45,342 nucleotides of DNA from Oscillospiraceae bacterium (GCA_015064885.1 SVRJ01000015.1:1-45342); one strand, 5' to 3'; positions 31,788 to 40,549 are shown, counted from the first letter of the stretch. Notes: a model not told the origin generated them from the letters alone. Program-made: numbers and translations.

Positions 31788-33008
31788 TCATATTTTCTGA
31801 ATTTCTCTGCATGCTCGGTCAAAAGCGTTTCTGAAGCCTTCTCCCGAATATACTCCGACACCCCATATCTTATCCGCCTCATGGAGCTCTCGCGCACCTT
31901 TGATGCCGGTTTCCTTTACCTGTATGCTCTTGGTCACGGGATTTGCAACGAGAACCTCTGTGCGTTCGCCTTTAAAGTGTATTTTCTTCTTAAAGGTTAC
32001 CGGGATATAGAGAAGGAACTTATTGCGCCTTCGCATCTCGAGCTTAAACACCTTATTGAATCTGAAATTATCGTATATTCTGATTATATTGGATTTAAAG
32101 AGGGACGGCATAAAATACACGTCATACTCGTGGTCTTCTTTTTTAAGAGTAATTGCACGCCTTCCCGAAATGAATATACTTCTCGCGGGAAGATAGAGCT
32201 TCATTTCCGCTCCTCCGAGCTTACACACCTTTTTAAGCTCGCGCAAGAAATTATGCCTTTTAATTGCGGCACGGAGATAGAAAAGCACGTAAAACACTGC
32301 AACCGCGATAGCAAATATCTTGAAATAGTCTATTATCAGAACCGCGAAAATACCGAGATACGTGAGTATTACGGGAATTACCGCAAACACCAGAAGTATG
32401 TCAAGCAGGTATATGAGCACGGTAAATACGCCCTTCAGTGATATAAGCTTATTGGGGTTATACGCTTCGTAGTCGTGTGAATACAGCTCGTTTGCCCAAA
32501 GGCTCGCTCCGAGCACGGACGAAAAGAAATAGAGTGCCAAAAAGAATATAAGTAACGCAAGAAAAACAAGGAAACCGAAATTTTTATATGCGGTATCGGA
32601 CATTATATTCAGCGCAACGTTATTAAGTACACCGCGAAACATCAAAAGAAAGACTGTCAGGGCTATATAATCTGTATATCTGAATTTGAATTTCTTCATA
32701 AATTCAAGATTTTGAGAGAACCCGCTTTCAAAACCCGTCTCCTTCATATTAACGAGATATCTGTGCTTGCTGTCCTCATCGTAAAGCGAAAAGCAAACAA
32801 GAAATATCGAAAAAACAAGTATTACACCTAAAGGTGCGGCTATCTTCAGAACGCCCCCTATCACGGTATCGTCATCTGTATAAGTGGAAAGACTTGCTAT
32901 TCCGTGTATCATTAACGAATATCCGAGCACTGCGGAAAGAACGAGATGCAATGAGCGGAAGATCCTTTTTATAACGGCTACAAATATCGGATAATATTTC
33001 TGTATCAT
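31788..33008 (-). CDS. Polytopic membrane protein with C-terminal cytosolic domain, unknown
   Basis: A 406-residue protein that I do not recognise. Hydrophobic segments lie at ~15-40, ~52-72, ~115-130, ~142-170, ~190-215 and ~218-245. A soluble, basic C-terminal domain of ~150 residues follows (RSIFISGRRAITLKKEDHEYDVYFMPSLFKSNIIRIY...). The C terminus ends in AFDRACREIQKI. It is the first gene of an operon with the GDPD lipoprotein (16-bp gap, ribosome site of the next gene at its end) and is driven by a consensus promoter. A joint role in the cell envelope is inferred from that pairing only. Confidence 0.75.
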   Translation of the reverse strand: MIQKYYPIFVAVIKRIFRSLHLVLSAVLGYSLMIHGIASLSTYTDDDTVIGGVLKIAAPLGVILVFSIFLVCFSLYDEDSKHRYLVNMKETGFESGFSQNLEFMKKFKFRYTDYIALTVFLLMFRGVLNNVALNIMSDTAYKNFGFLVFLALLIFFLALYFFSSVLGASLWANELYSHDYEAYNPNKLISLKGVFTVLIYLLDILLVFAVIPVILTYLGIFAVLIIDYFKIFAIAVAVFYVLFYLRAAIKRHNFLRELKKVCKLGGAEMKLYLPARSIFISGRRAITLKKEDHEYDVYFMPSLFKSNIIRIYDNFRFNKVFKLEMRRRNKFLLYIPVTFKKKIHFKGERTEVLVANPVTKSIQVKETGIKGARELHEADKIWGVGVYSGEGFRNAFDRACREIQKI

Positions 33009-33042
33009 TATTGAAACTCCATTTTCCTACGTCTTTTTTATT

Positions 33043-33071
33043 ATTATATCACACATCCTCAATAATGTCAA
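33043..33071 (-). promoter_or_regulatory. Consensus SigA promoter of the membrane protein-GDPD operon
   Basis: Minus strand TTGACA (33071-33066), 17-bp spacer, TATAAT (33048-33043), 35 bp upstream of the start at 33008. Confidence 0.88.
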
Positions 33072-33104
33072 TATCCATTTTCGTGTTTTGAAAGCTTGAG
33101 GTGA

Positions 33105-33154
33105 AATAAAAACACCTGTTGAAATTCAAGCGCGCTGCTCTTATTACAACAGGT
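33105..33154 (-). terminator. Terminator of the nagB-phosphohexomutase-EEP operon
   Basis: ACCTGTTG (33114-33121) / CAACAGGT (33147-33154) with a long loop. On the minus strand it is followed by GTTTTTATTT. Confidence 0.65.
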
Positions 33155-33167
33155 ATTTATTATCAAG

Positions 33168-33848
33168 TTATGCTATTTCGAAGGTTCCCCAGAGCATATA
33201 GTGATCCGAATAGCTTTCGGTCTCCGTTCCCTTTTCGAGAAGGGTTATACTGTTATGGTAGACTATATTGTCTATCGTAATAGAGGCTCCCGGGAAGGTT
33301 ACAAGTTTATTCTGATCATCGAGAATGATATTTCCCTCGGGAAATTCATCGAACAATGAAAAATTCTGAGTATTGAAGTCACCGGTGAGGAAATACGGTC
33401 CCTTACCTTCGAGAAGAGCGTTTATCTCTCTGAGCTGAGTGCGTCTTACGTCGTCGCTTACAAGGTCAAGGTGCGTAACGGCAAAATTAAACACATGACC
33501 GTCTGCATCTATCTTACAGATACCTACAGAGCGCTGCTCGCATCTGTCGGTAAAGTAAAGTAACTCGCGGTCAAAGGAAAGCACGGGGAATCTTGACAGT
33601 ATCGCGTTTCCGTATCCTCCGCCCTTGTAGTCAAAGCTCTTTACGAAATATCCGTATTTGTATCCGGTCGCCTGCTTCAGCTCCTCGACCAGATCCTTTC
33701 CGCCTACTCTCGTAGTACCTACGTCGACCTCCTGAAAGCCAACAACGTCGGCTCCCGATCTAAGTATACAGGATGCGAGCTTGCTCATATCGAACGAGGC
33801 ATCTGCACCGTGTCTTATATTATAGCTTGCAACAGTTATTCTCTTCAT
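33168..33848 (-). CDS. Endonuclease/exonuclease/phosphatase (EEP) family hydrolase
   Basis: A 226-residue cytosolic EEP-fold enzyme without a signal peptide. It has the N-terminal VASYNIRHGAD, GFQEVDVGTTRVGG, AILSRFPVL, VTHLDLVSDDVRRTQ, LTGDFNTQNF (GDFN) and ESYSDHYMLWG (SDH). These are the full set of metal and catalytic motifs of the DNase I/sphingomyelinase/inositol-phosphatase fold. Short family members often act on small phosphodiesters or phospho-sugars rather than DNA. It is the third gene of the nagB operon, 30 bp after the phosphohexomutase. RBS AGAGGAATGCGAA precedes the start. Confidence 0.86.
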   Translation of the reverse strand: MKRITVASYNIRHGADASFDMSKLASCILRSGADVVGFQEVDVGTTRVGGKDLVEELKQATGYKYGYFVKSFDYKGGGYGNAILSRFPVLSFDRELLYFTDRCEQRSVGICKIDADGHVFNFAVTHLDLVSDDVRRTQLREINALLEGKGPYFLTGDFNTQNFSLFDEFPEGNIILDDQNKLVTFPGASITIDNIVYHNSITLLEKGTETESYSDHYMLWGTFEIA

Positions 33849-33878
33849 TTCGCATTCCTCTTTCCAAAGACTTATATA

Positions 33879-35303
33879 TCAGTTGTTTCTGTTAAACACA
33901 AAATCGGAAAAGATCGAGATGTATTCCTTTGCCTTTTCAACCGTAGAAGATTCTGCAAAAATACGGAGAAGAGGTTCTGTTCCCGAGAATCGGCAAATGA
34001 TGTAATCTCCGTTTTCAAAATACACCTTACAGCCGTCCTCATACGATACTCTCGCTATTGAAACGCCAAAGTTCGGAATCTTCCTTTGGACCATGATAAG
34101 ATCGTCTATCTCTCCCTTGTCCTTCGGATCGTATTCGAGATTTGATTCAGCCATTCTGAAACGGCCGTAGCGTTCTTCAAGCTTTGCCATGAAATCGGTT
34201 GCGGACATTCCGATAGCGCATATCATTTCGACAAAGAGAGATGCGGCATATATTGAATCCTTACCGAAGATATGTCCTCTTACCGTAAGTCCGCCGGAAG
34301 ATTCTCCTCCGAGAACAGCGTCATTTTCATCAAGTGCCGCAGAAACGTACTTGAAGCCTACGGGAACCTCAATGCATTTTTCTCCGAAGGATTCGGCAAT
34401 TTTATCGAGCATATGCGTGGAAGCTATATTTCTTACGACCGGACCCTTATAGCCCTTATACTCATGGAGATAGTAATAAAGCATACAGAGAGTCTCGTTT
34501 GCATCTATGTATCTTCCGTTTCTGTCTATGATACCGAGTCTGTCTCCGTCGCCGTCAAGAGCTATACCGAGGCTGTAGCCCTCTTCAACTACTCTGCGGC
34601 GAAGCTCGGAAAGTCTGTCCTCACTCGGTGCGGGCATCGTTCCTCCGAAAAGAGTGTCGCGATTTCCGTTTATCATATCAAGAGTAACACGGTTTGTATA
34701 CATGATAGCGAGCATCGGATAAACGCCCGAGCCGTGCATAGGGTCAAAAAGTATTCTCATATTCTTGGACCTTATGAGGTTTCCGTCAACAAGGCCGAGA
34801 ATATCGTCAATATATTCGTTGAACGGATCGTCAACGTGAACCGCCATTCCCGAAGCAACGCATTCCTCAAAACCGGTGTATGCGACAGGCTCGTTTTCGA
34901 TAGAGGCTATTATCTCCTCAAGTCTCTTTGTAACCTCAACACTTGCATCTCTTCCCTCTTCAACAATAAGCTTTATACCGTTATAGCTTGCGGGATTATG
35001 GGATGCGGTTATTTCAAGACCGAATGCGTAGCCCTTCTTTTTTACCGTGTGCATAATAAGAGGAGTAGGCACACTTCTGAGAATATACAGTACGTGTATT
35101 CCTTCGTGTACGAGAACCTCTGTTATCCATTTAAGCGCCGTATCAGACAAGAATCTTCTGTCATGTCCTATTATAACAGGAAGATCAGCCTTTCCGCTTT
35201 CGTGGATAAACGTTGCCACACCTTTGGCCACAAGTCTGATATTTTCAGCGGTGAAATCATCTCCGATGACCGCTCTCCAACCGCCTGTTCCGAATCTGAT
35301 CAT
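33879..35303 (-). CDS. Phosphoglucomutase/phosphomannomutase family (alpha-D-phosphohexomutase)
   Basis: A 474-residue phosphohexomutase interconverting hexose 1- and 6-phosphates. The phosphoserine loop is TASHNPASYNG with S101. The metal loop is D250-G-D252-G-D254-R, and the sugar-binding loop is GGESSGG. The C-terminal phosphate-binding loop is ICRFSGTEPLLRI. The start MIRFGTGGWRAVIGDDF is typical of the class found in Firmicutes and Thermotoga. The length is within the family norm (450-480). Glucose, mannose or glucosamine phosphates are possible; the nagB neighbour 22 bp upstream makes an amino-sugar link attractive but unproven. RBS CGGAGGAAGAAAAGA. Confidence 0.9.
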   Translation of the reverse strand: MIRFGTGGWRAVIGDDFTAENIRLVAKGVATFIHESGKADLPVIIGHDRRFLSDTALKWITEVLVHEGIHVLYILRSVPTPLIMHTVKKKGYAFGLEITASHNPASYNGIKLIVEEGRDASVEVTKRLEEIIASIENEPVAYTGFEECVASGMAVHVDDPFNEYIDDILGLVDGNLIRSKNMRILFDPMHGSGVYPMLAIMYTNRVTLDMINGNRDTLFGGTMPAPSEDRLSELRRRVVEEGYSLGIALDGDGDRLGIIDRNGRYIDANETLCMLYYYLHEYKGYKGPVVRNIASTHMLDKIAESFGEKCIEVPVGFKYVSAALDENDAVLGGESSGGLTVRGHIFGKDSIYAASLFVEMICAIGMSATDFMAKLEERYGRFRMAESNLEYDPKDKGEIDDLIMVQRKIPNFGVSIARVSYEDGCKVYFENGDYIICRFSGTEPLLRIFAESSTVEKAKEYISIFSDFVFNRNN

Positions 35304-35325
35304 TCTTTTCTTCCTCCGAACGGAA

Positions 35326-36054
35326 TTATTTTACGAGAGAGTATGCATCCTCGTCACAAACAAGAGTACAGTCTCTGTGAAGAACGAGCATTGTTGCGGG
35401 GCAATCTGTTCTGATCTTGCCCTCGAGAAGTGTCTTTACAGCCTCAGCCTTTTCCTTACCGGATGCCATAACTACTATCTTCTTGGACTTGAATATAGAA
35501 CCGATACCCATTGTAAGTGCGTGCTTAGGAACGTCCTCTTCGCTTGCGAAGAATCTGGAGTTAGCCTCAATAGTGGAAGCTGTAAGACCTGTAAGATGTG
35601 TATCTGCAAGAAGATATGTATCAGGCTCGTTGAATCCGATATGGCCGTTTCTGCCTATACCGAGAACCTGTATATCCGCTCCGCCGAGAGAATCTATGAG
35701 CTTCTCGTATTCACAAGCTTCAACGTCAGCATCGGCAGCCTCACCGTTGGGAAGATGTATGTTCTCTTCCTTCATGTTAACGTGAGAGAAAAGATGCTTT
35801 CTCATAAAGAAGTCGTAGCTCTGGTCGTCGCTCTTCTTGATCGGATAGTACTCGTCGAGATTTACGCTCTTTACATCCGAGAAGTCAAGCTCTCCCTTTT
35901 TGTACATATCAACGAGACATGCGTACATACCCTCGGGTGTGCTTCCGGTAGCAAGACCGAGAACGGCATCCTTCTTTGCGGTGAGAACGCCCTTGAACAT
36001 ATCAGCCGCAACAGCAGACATTTCAGCATAATTTTTTGTTACTATGACCTTCAT
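35326..36054 (-). CDS. nagB: Glucosamine-6-phosphate deaminase
   Basis: A 242-residue cytosolic enzyme converting glucosamine-6-phosphate to fructose-6-phosphate and ammonia, feeding amino sugars to glycolysis (pfkA is 1.2 kb away). It has GLATGSTPEGMY (phosphate loop), NLDEYYPI with D67/E68 (the catalytic base region) and LGIGRNGHIGFNEP with H138 and E143. The length is that of Bacillus-type NagB (~242), without the allosteric C-terminal extension of the E. coli enzyme. It is the first gene of its operon, divergent from the AraC-type regulator. RBS CGGAGGAAAAATT. Confidence 0.95.
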   Translation of the reverse strand: MKVIVTKNYAEMSAVAADMFKGVLTAKKDAVLGLATGSTPEGMYACLVDMYKKGELDFSDVKSVNLDEYYPIKKSDDQSYDFFMRKHLFSHVNMKEENIHLPNGEAADADVEACEYEKLIDSLGGADIQVLGIGRNGHIGFNEPDTYLLADTHLTGLTASTIEANSRFFASEEDVPKHALTMGIGSIFKSKKIVVMASGKEKAEAVKTLLEGKIRTDCPATMLVLHRDCTLVCDEDAYSLVK

Positions 36055-36123
36055 AATTTTTCCTCCGTTTTTTGCCGCACACTATTATAACCCCAAAGCG
36101 CGGCATTTTATTTTTACAATAAT

Positions 36124-36152
36124 ATTATAACTCTTTTTTATCTCCGTGTAAA
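36124..36152 (-). promoter_or_regulatory. SigA promoter of the nagB operon
   Basis: Minus strand TTTACA (36152-36147), 17-bp spacer, TATAAT (36129-36124), leaving a leader of about 65 nt before the nagB start. Confidence 0.7.
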
Positions 36153-36158
36153 GAAATG

Positions 36159-36187
36159 ATATTAACCAATATTAACACAATATTGAC
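36159..36187 (+). promoter_or_regulatory. Candidate AraC-type operator: three direct repeats ATATTRAC
   Basis: ATATTAAC at 36159-36166 and 36169-36176, ATATTGAC at 36180-36187; starts are 10 and 11 bp apart, one helical turn. They lie exactly between the -35 boxes of the divergent nagB and araC-type promoters (36152 and 36205). AraC-family proteins usually bind direct repeats, so these are a plausible binding site for the adjacent regulator. Confidence 0.45.
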
Positions 36188-36204
36188 ATATAGCAGATTA
36201 TGAC

Positions 36205-36233
36205 TTGAAAAAACGCCTTGTTTGTGATATAAT
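36205..36233 (+). promoter_or_regulatory. SigA promoter of the AraC-type regulator
   Basis: TTGAAA (36205-36210), 17-bp spacer, TATAAT (36228-36233), 30 bp upstream of the ATG. Confidence 0.75.
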
Positions 36234-36263
36234 ATTGCCGAAGTATCCGAATCGGAGTTTTTT

Positions 36264-37127
36264 ATGCACATCGAAAATGAACGTGAAAACGGAAAAGTAG
36301 CCGATTGGGGATATGAGGAGCATATATTCCCCGACCCCAAGTATAGCTTTTTCGTTAAAAGAAGAGTAAAATCTCCTCAGTCCAGATGGGTCCCCCACTG
36401 GCACGAAAACATTGAGATCATCTATATAGTCGCCGGCGAAGCGAACGTTTCGATAGACGGTGAATTTCGCTATGCAAAAGAGGGCGACATCGTTGTAGTA
36501 AATTCATCCTGTATGCACAGATTGTATCCGATAGACGACATTGTGGAATACTACGTTATAATAGTTTCAACAAAGATGTGTGCAGAGCTTGATATTAACA
36601 CGAAATCGGATCACCTTTTGCCCCTTATAAGCGACAAGACGGCACGCATGAAGGCCGAATCGGTAGTCGCTTCCTTTACAAGCGAGGAAGCATACAGTCT
36701 TGCTCAGACAAAAGCAGATATAATATCTCTTCTGGTCTATCTTTACCGTAATTTTCCCTCGAACGAAACAAAAACAACAAGATACCATATAAATGCGTCA
36801 AAGCACATAGCGCAAGAGGCGATGGAATATATACATATGCACTACACAGAGAATATAACCACCTCGGTCCTTGCCAAGCACCTTGCAGTCTCTGTCAATT
36901 ATCTTTGTCGGTGCTTCAATTCATGTACGGGCTTCACCGTCATAGATCACTTGAATTACGTCAGGTGCACCGCAGCAAAAAATATGCTCACCACAACAGA
37001 CTACAGCGTCAGTGAGGTTTGTGCGGCGGTGGGATATAACAACCTTTCGTACTTTGGGCGTCAGTACAAAAAGTTTTTCGGCATATCCCCGTCCAGAACA
37101 GAAAAAACATCCGGAACACAATTTTAG
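36264..37127 (+). CDS. AraC-family transcriptional regulator
   Basis: A 287-residue regulator. It has an N-terminal cupin sensing domain (~40-150, WHENIEIIYIVAGEANVSI then YAKEGDIVVVNSSCMHRLY) and a C-terminal double helix-turn-helix (~190-282). The HTH region holds SVLAKHLAVSVNYLCRCFN and VSEVCAAVGYNNLSYFGRQ then FKKFFGISPS-type residues (YKKFFGISPSR), the classical AraC signature. The ligand is unknown, but a sugar is typical. It is divergent from nagB-phosphohexomutase-EEP with the candidate operator between, so it probably controls that operon. The start MHIENERENGK follows CGGAGTTTTTT. Confidence 0.9.
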   Translation: MHIENERENGKVADWGYEEHIFPDPKYSFFVKRRVKSPQSRWVPHWHENIEIIYIVAGEANVSIDGEFRYAKEGDIVVVNSSCMHRLYPIDDIVEYYVIIVSTKMCAELDINTKSDHLLPLISDKTARMKAESVVASFTSEEAYSLAQTKADIISLLVYLYRNFPSNETKTTRYHINASKHIAQEAMEYIHMHYTENITTSVLAKHLAVSVNYLCRCFNSCTGFTVIDHLNYVRCTAAKNMLTTTDYSVSEVCAAVGYNNLSYFGRQYKKFFGISPSRTEKTSGTQF

Positions 37128-37173
37128 ATTGTAAATATATAGATTTCTAAATGTTAATATATTCGAAACCCGC

Positions 37174-37202
37174 TTGAAAATCAGAAATAAATATTGTAAA
37201 AT
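37174..37202 (+). promoter_or_regulatory. SigA promoter of pfkA
   Basis: TTGAAA (37174-37179), 17-bp spacer, TAAAAT (37197-37202), 49 bp before the chosen pfkA start. It lies on top of the longest possible ORF start at 37174. Confidence 0.75.
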
Positions 37203-37251
37203 ATATATTGATAAAATTTTATATCCCGCACTTCGGGAAACGGAGGAAAAA

Positions 37252-38331
37252 ATGAGTAAGAAATTCAGAAAAATCGGTATTCTTACGAGCGGCGGTGACG
37301 CTCAGGGTATGAACGCGGCTATAAGAGCCGTTACAAGAAAAGCTATCGACTGCGGTATTGAGGTCGTAGGTATCATCGGAGGCTACAGCGGACTTATAAA
37401 GGACAATACTATCCCGCTTACCAGCAGAAGTGTATCCAACATAATAACACACGGCGGCACGATGCTTTACTCTGACAGATGTCTTGAATTCAAGACCGAG
37501 GAGGGTATGCAGAGAGCCATCGAGGTATGTAAGAAAAACGAGATAGACGCCATCGTTGCGATAGGCGGAGACGGAACGTTCAGAGGCGCTACCGACCTTA
37601 CATGGAGAGGTATCCCAACCATCGGCGTTCCCGGAACTATTGATAACGACATTACAGCTACAGACTACTCCATCGGCTTTGATACTGCGATGAACGCAGT
37701 AGTTGACTGTGTTGACAGACTCCGCGACACTTGTGAATCTCATGCAAGATGCAACGTCGTCGAGGTTATGGGACGTCATTGCGGTGAGATAGCTCTTGAA
37801 ACGGCTATTGCGTGCGGTGCTGTTGCTTGTGCTATTGCAGAAGTTCCTTTTGACGAGGAAGCTTGCATAAACAAGATAAACGAACTCAAGGCAGACGGTA
37901 AGAGAGGTATGATCGTTATCGTCAGCGAGGGCGTATTTGATGCCGACGGAAAGCCATACGGTGAAGGTCTCCGCAAGAGAATAGAGGAAAGAACCGGCGT
38001 CGAGTCCAAATTCGCTCGCCTTGCTCATCTCGTAAGAGGCGGTTCACCCACACTTCGTGACAGATCCACCGCATCAAAGATGGGAGCAAAGGCTGTTGAG
38101 CTTCTCCTTGAGGGCAAGAGCAACGTTGTTATATGTGAGGTCGACGGAAGCATAGTTCCCATTGATATAAGCTTTGCTCTTATTGCTGACAGACTTTATA
38201 AGAACACACTCAAGGAAGGCGACCTTGACAAGTTTACCGAGGAACAGGTAAATGAAATGAAGCTCATCGCTGAAAAGCGCAGAAAAGAGGTTGCCGAAAG
38301 ATACGATCTTATCAACCAGATAGCAAACTGA
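37252..38331 (+). CDS. pfkA: ATP-dependent 6-phosphofructokinase
   Basis: A 359-residue glycolytic kinase phosphorylating fructose-6-phosphate. It has ILTSGGDAQGMNAAIRA at the N terminus, GGDGTF (105-110), PGTIDNDITATDYSIGFDTA and EVMGRHCG. The residues that separate ATP from PPi enzymes are G108 in GGDG and Gly in PGTIDND, both of the ATP type (PPi enzymes have GGDD and PKTIDND). It is somewhat longer than E. coli PfkA (320) because of the C-terminal tail (~325-359, TEEQVNEMKLIAEKRRKEV). The start at 37252 follows AACGGAGGAAAAA. The terminator is at 38353. Confidence 0.94.
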   Translation: MSKKFRKIGILTSGGDAQGMNAAIRAVTRKAIDCGIEVVGIIGGYSGLIKDNTIPLTSRSVSNIITHGGTMLYSDRCLEFKTEEGMQRAIEVCKKNEIDAIVAIGGDGTFRGATDLTWRGIPTIGVPGTIDNDITATDYSIGFDTAMNAVVDCVDRLRDTCESHARCNVVEVMGRHCGEIALETAIACGAVACAIAEVPFDEEACINKINELKADGKRGMIVIVSEGVFDADGKPYGEGLRKRIEERTGVESKFARLAHLVRGGSPTLRDRSTASKMGAKAVELLLEGKSNVVICEVDGSIVPIDISFALIADRLYKNTLKEGDLDKFTEEQVNEMKLIAEKRRKEVAERYDLINQIAN

Positions 38332-38352
38332 CAGTTAAACACATAAGCACCC

Positions 38353-38388
38353 GAGCCGTTAAAACTTTTTGACGGCTCTGCTTTTTAT
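38353..38388 (+). terminator. Terminator of pfkA
   Basis: GAGCCGTTAAAA (38353-38364) / TTTTGACGGCTC (38367-38378), one G-T pair, followed by TGCTTTTTAT. Confidence 0.85.
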
Positions 38389-38424
38389 AACTTATACTAT
38401 TCTGCGAAAGGAAAGCAGCCTCAT

Positions 38425-39315
38425 ATGAAAGAGATCATATCGGCGGAGCACGACGGTTCCCTTCTCCGAAATTATATTCTTAATAAGTGCGGGATCTCAC
38501 ACAAGCTTCTCACACGTCTGAAGGCACGCGAGGATGGAATGATCCTCAACGGACAGAGAGTTACTGTAAGAAGCATACTCAAGGCCGGCGACGTACTCGA
38601 GCTCAATTTTGAAGACACCGAAAATTCGGATATAGAACCGATAAGGCTTGAAACAATGCCGGAAATACTTTACGAGGACGCAGAGCTTATAATACTTAAT
38701 AAGCCTCCGTATATGCCTACTCATCCTTCGCATAACCATCATAGCGATACCCTGGCAAACGCTGTGGCTTATATTTTCAAGGAACGCGGTGAGGTATTTC
38801 GCTTCAGGGCGATAACGAGACTCGACAAAAATACAAGCGGTACCGTGCTTATAGCCAAAAACAGCAAAAGTGCTTCTATCCTATCATCAATGATGGAAAA
38901 AGGAATGATAGATAAAAAATATCTTGCCGTATGCAGAGGATCACTTCCCGATTCGTTCACGGTAAATAAGCCGATAAAAAGAGAAAAGGAAAGTATAATC
39001 ACACGCATTGTGTGTGAAGATGGCGACGGGCAAAGCGCCGTTACCCATTTTTCAAAAATATGCGAGTATAACCGAAATACTCTGCTCAGCGTCACTCCTA
39101 TAACCGGGAGAACTCACCAGATACGCGTACATCTGAAGCACTTTGGTTTCCCTATCCTCGGAGATGAGTTGTACGGTAAAGCATCCGAAGAAATAGGGCG
39201 TCAGGCTCTACACGCAAGAGAGCTGACACTTCATTTTCCTGACGGAAGAGTGATCAGCATACGTGCCCCTCTCTTCCGGGATATGAAAGATCTCTTCCCG
39301 AACCAAGAATTTTAA
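38425..39315 (+). CDS. RluA-family RNA pseudouridine synthase
   Basis: A 296-residue pseudouridine synthase of the RluA/C/D class, which isomerises uridines in rRNA or tRNA. It has an N-terminal S4-like RNA-binding domain (~12-60, LLTRLKAREDGMILNGQRV) and the catalytic motif RAITRLDKNTSGTVLIAK with D134 as nucleophile. The closing motif is GRTHQIRVHLKHFGFPILGDELYG. The length is the family norm. The target position (RluD-, RluC- or YlyB-type) cannot be told by eye. It starts after the pfkA terminator and is followed after 31 bp by the DUF3810 gene. Confidence 0.92.
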   Translation: MKEIISAEHDGSLLRNYILNKCGISHKLLTRLKAREDGMILNGQRVTVRSILKAGDVLELNFEDTENSDIEPIRLETMPEILYEDAELIILNKPPYMPTHPSHNHHSDTLANAVAYIFKERGEVFRFRAITRLDKNTSGTVLIAKNSKSASILSSMMEKGMIDKKYLAVCRGSLPDSFTVNKPIKREKESIITRIVCEDGDGQSAVTHFSKICEYNRNTLLSVTPITGRTHQIRVHLKHFGFPILGDELYGKASEEIGRQALHARELTLHFPDGRVISIRAPLFRDMKDLFPNQEF

Positions 39316-39346
39316 CACACTACACCAAAAGGAGCATATAATTCGT

Positions 39347-40465
39347 ATGAACCGACAGGAACGGAAAACAAACGAAAAGAAAATATTCTCGCCGTATATG
39401 GCAGTCGTATGTGCATTGACTCTGCTTGCGGCAGCGTGCTTTGTCTGCTTTTCATACAGCGTAAGCTTTTCTGACTTTATACAAACTTATATAGGAGGAC
39501 CGATAAGATTTTTGCTTGCAAAGCTTACAAATCTTATTCCCTTCTCCTTAGCCGAGTTGCTGCTCATATCATCCCCTGTTATACTTGCTATCACCATAAC
39601 CGTCGCCATAAAGCGATACTCCTCCACTTGGAAGCTCACATTTTATTTTATGAGCAGAACGCTTTCGGTAGTATGCATAATTGCGATAATTTTCGTTTTT
39701 GGTTTTGCGGGCGGATACAAGGGCAGAACCATAGATAAAAAGCTTGACATAGACAGAAAGCCTCTTTCAGCCCAAGACCTTTACAATTCCGCAGAATATC
39801 TATCCAAAAGGGTCGGAGAGCTTTGTGAGGAAATAAACTTCGTGCCGAACTCCTATTCGCTTATGCCGTATTCCTTCCGCGAAATGACAAATAAGCTGAA
39901 CGATGCCTACGATACTCTTTCGGAAAAATATCCGTTTATACAGAACTTCAATTCAAACCCGAAGCAAGTCGTCCTAAGTGAGCCGTGGACCTACACCCAC
40001 ATATCGGGAGTGTATACCTTCTTTACGGGAGAATCCAATATAAATATAAATTTCCCCGACTATACCATTCCCTATACGTGTGCGCATGAAATGGCACACC
40101 AGAGGGGTATATCAAGAGAGGATGAAGCTAATTTCGTCGCTTTCCTGGCATGCGCAAGCTCTGATGATCCGTATATACAGTACAGCGGTTATCTCAGCAT
40201 GTACGAGTACGTTCGTAACGCTCTCTACAGTGCCGACAAGGACCTCTATAAGGAGGTCGTCAGCGGAGTTGACATCCGAGCAAGATATGAAATGAACGCA
40301 TATTCACGCTTCTTTGACAAGTACAGAGAAAACGTAGTCGCTGACGTAAGCGGCACGATAAACAACAGTTATCTTCAAAGCCAGGGTACAGTCGGAACAA
40401 AGAGCTACGGCATGGTGGTAGATCTCGCGTGCGCCTATATTTCTTCTCTGCAAAACGAGAACTAA
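39347..40465 (+). CDS. DUF3810-family membrane metallopeptidase-like protein
   Basis: A 372-residue membrane protein with three N-terminal TM segments (~17-38, ~65-87 and ~101-123) and an extracellular domain of ~240 residues. The HExxH zinc motif is CAH247-E248-MAH251QRG, with a downstream glutamate-rich helix EDEANFVAFLAC that can give the third ligand. This is the DUF3810 family, a gluzincin-like group with no established substrate. The basic start (MNRQERKTNEKK) fits an inside-positive N terminus. It lies 31 bp after the pseudouridine synthase, RBS AAAGGAGCAT. Confidence 0.85.
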   Translation: MNRQERKTNEKKIFSPYMAVVCALTLLAAACFVCFSYSVSFSDFIQTYIGGPIRFLLAKLTNLIPFSLAELLLISSPVILAITITVAIKRYSSTWKLTFYFMSRTLSVVCIIAIIFVFGFAGGYKGRTIDKKLDIDRKPLSAQDLYNSAEYLSKRVGELCEEINFVPNSYSLMPYSFREMTNKLNDAYDTLSEKYPFIQNFNSNPKQVVLSEPWTYTHISGVYTFFTGESNININFPDYTIPYTCAHEMAHQRGISREDEANFVAFLACASSDDPYIQYSGYLSMYEYVRNALYSADKDLYKEVVSGVDIRARYEMNAYSRFFDKYRENVVADVSGTINNSYLQSQGTVGTKSYGMVVDLACAYISSLQNEN

Positions 40466-40520
40466 ATATTACGCAGTTTTTAATTTTAATTTAATTTTTC
40501 GAAAAACGCGATTATTCTTA

Positions 40521-40549
40521 TAGACTTTATTCACCAAATGTGATATAAT
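40521..40549 (+). promoter_or_regulatory. SigA promoter of murA
   Basis: TAGACT (40521-40526), 17-bp spacer, TATAAT (40544-40549), with TGA directly before the -10 (extended -10). Confidence 0.65.

Noticed and set aside
31772-31897. N-terminal extension of the GDPD lipoprotein
   Set aside because: It overlaps the upstream membrane-protein gene and would bury the signal peptide; a strong ribosome site precedes 31771.
34272-36090. Two long plus-strand frames opposite the phosphohexomutase and nagB
   Set aside because: The minus-strand genes have complete catalytic motifs; the opposite frames have no recognisable domain or ribosome site.
36073-36105. TGCCGC/GCGGCA inverted repeat in the nagB leader as a riboswitch
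   Set aside because: Only 6 bp of stem with a long loop and no conserved riboswitch core such as the glmS ribozyme seen by eye.
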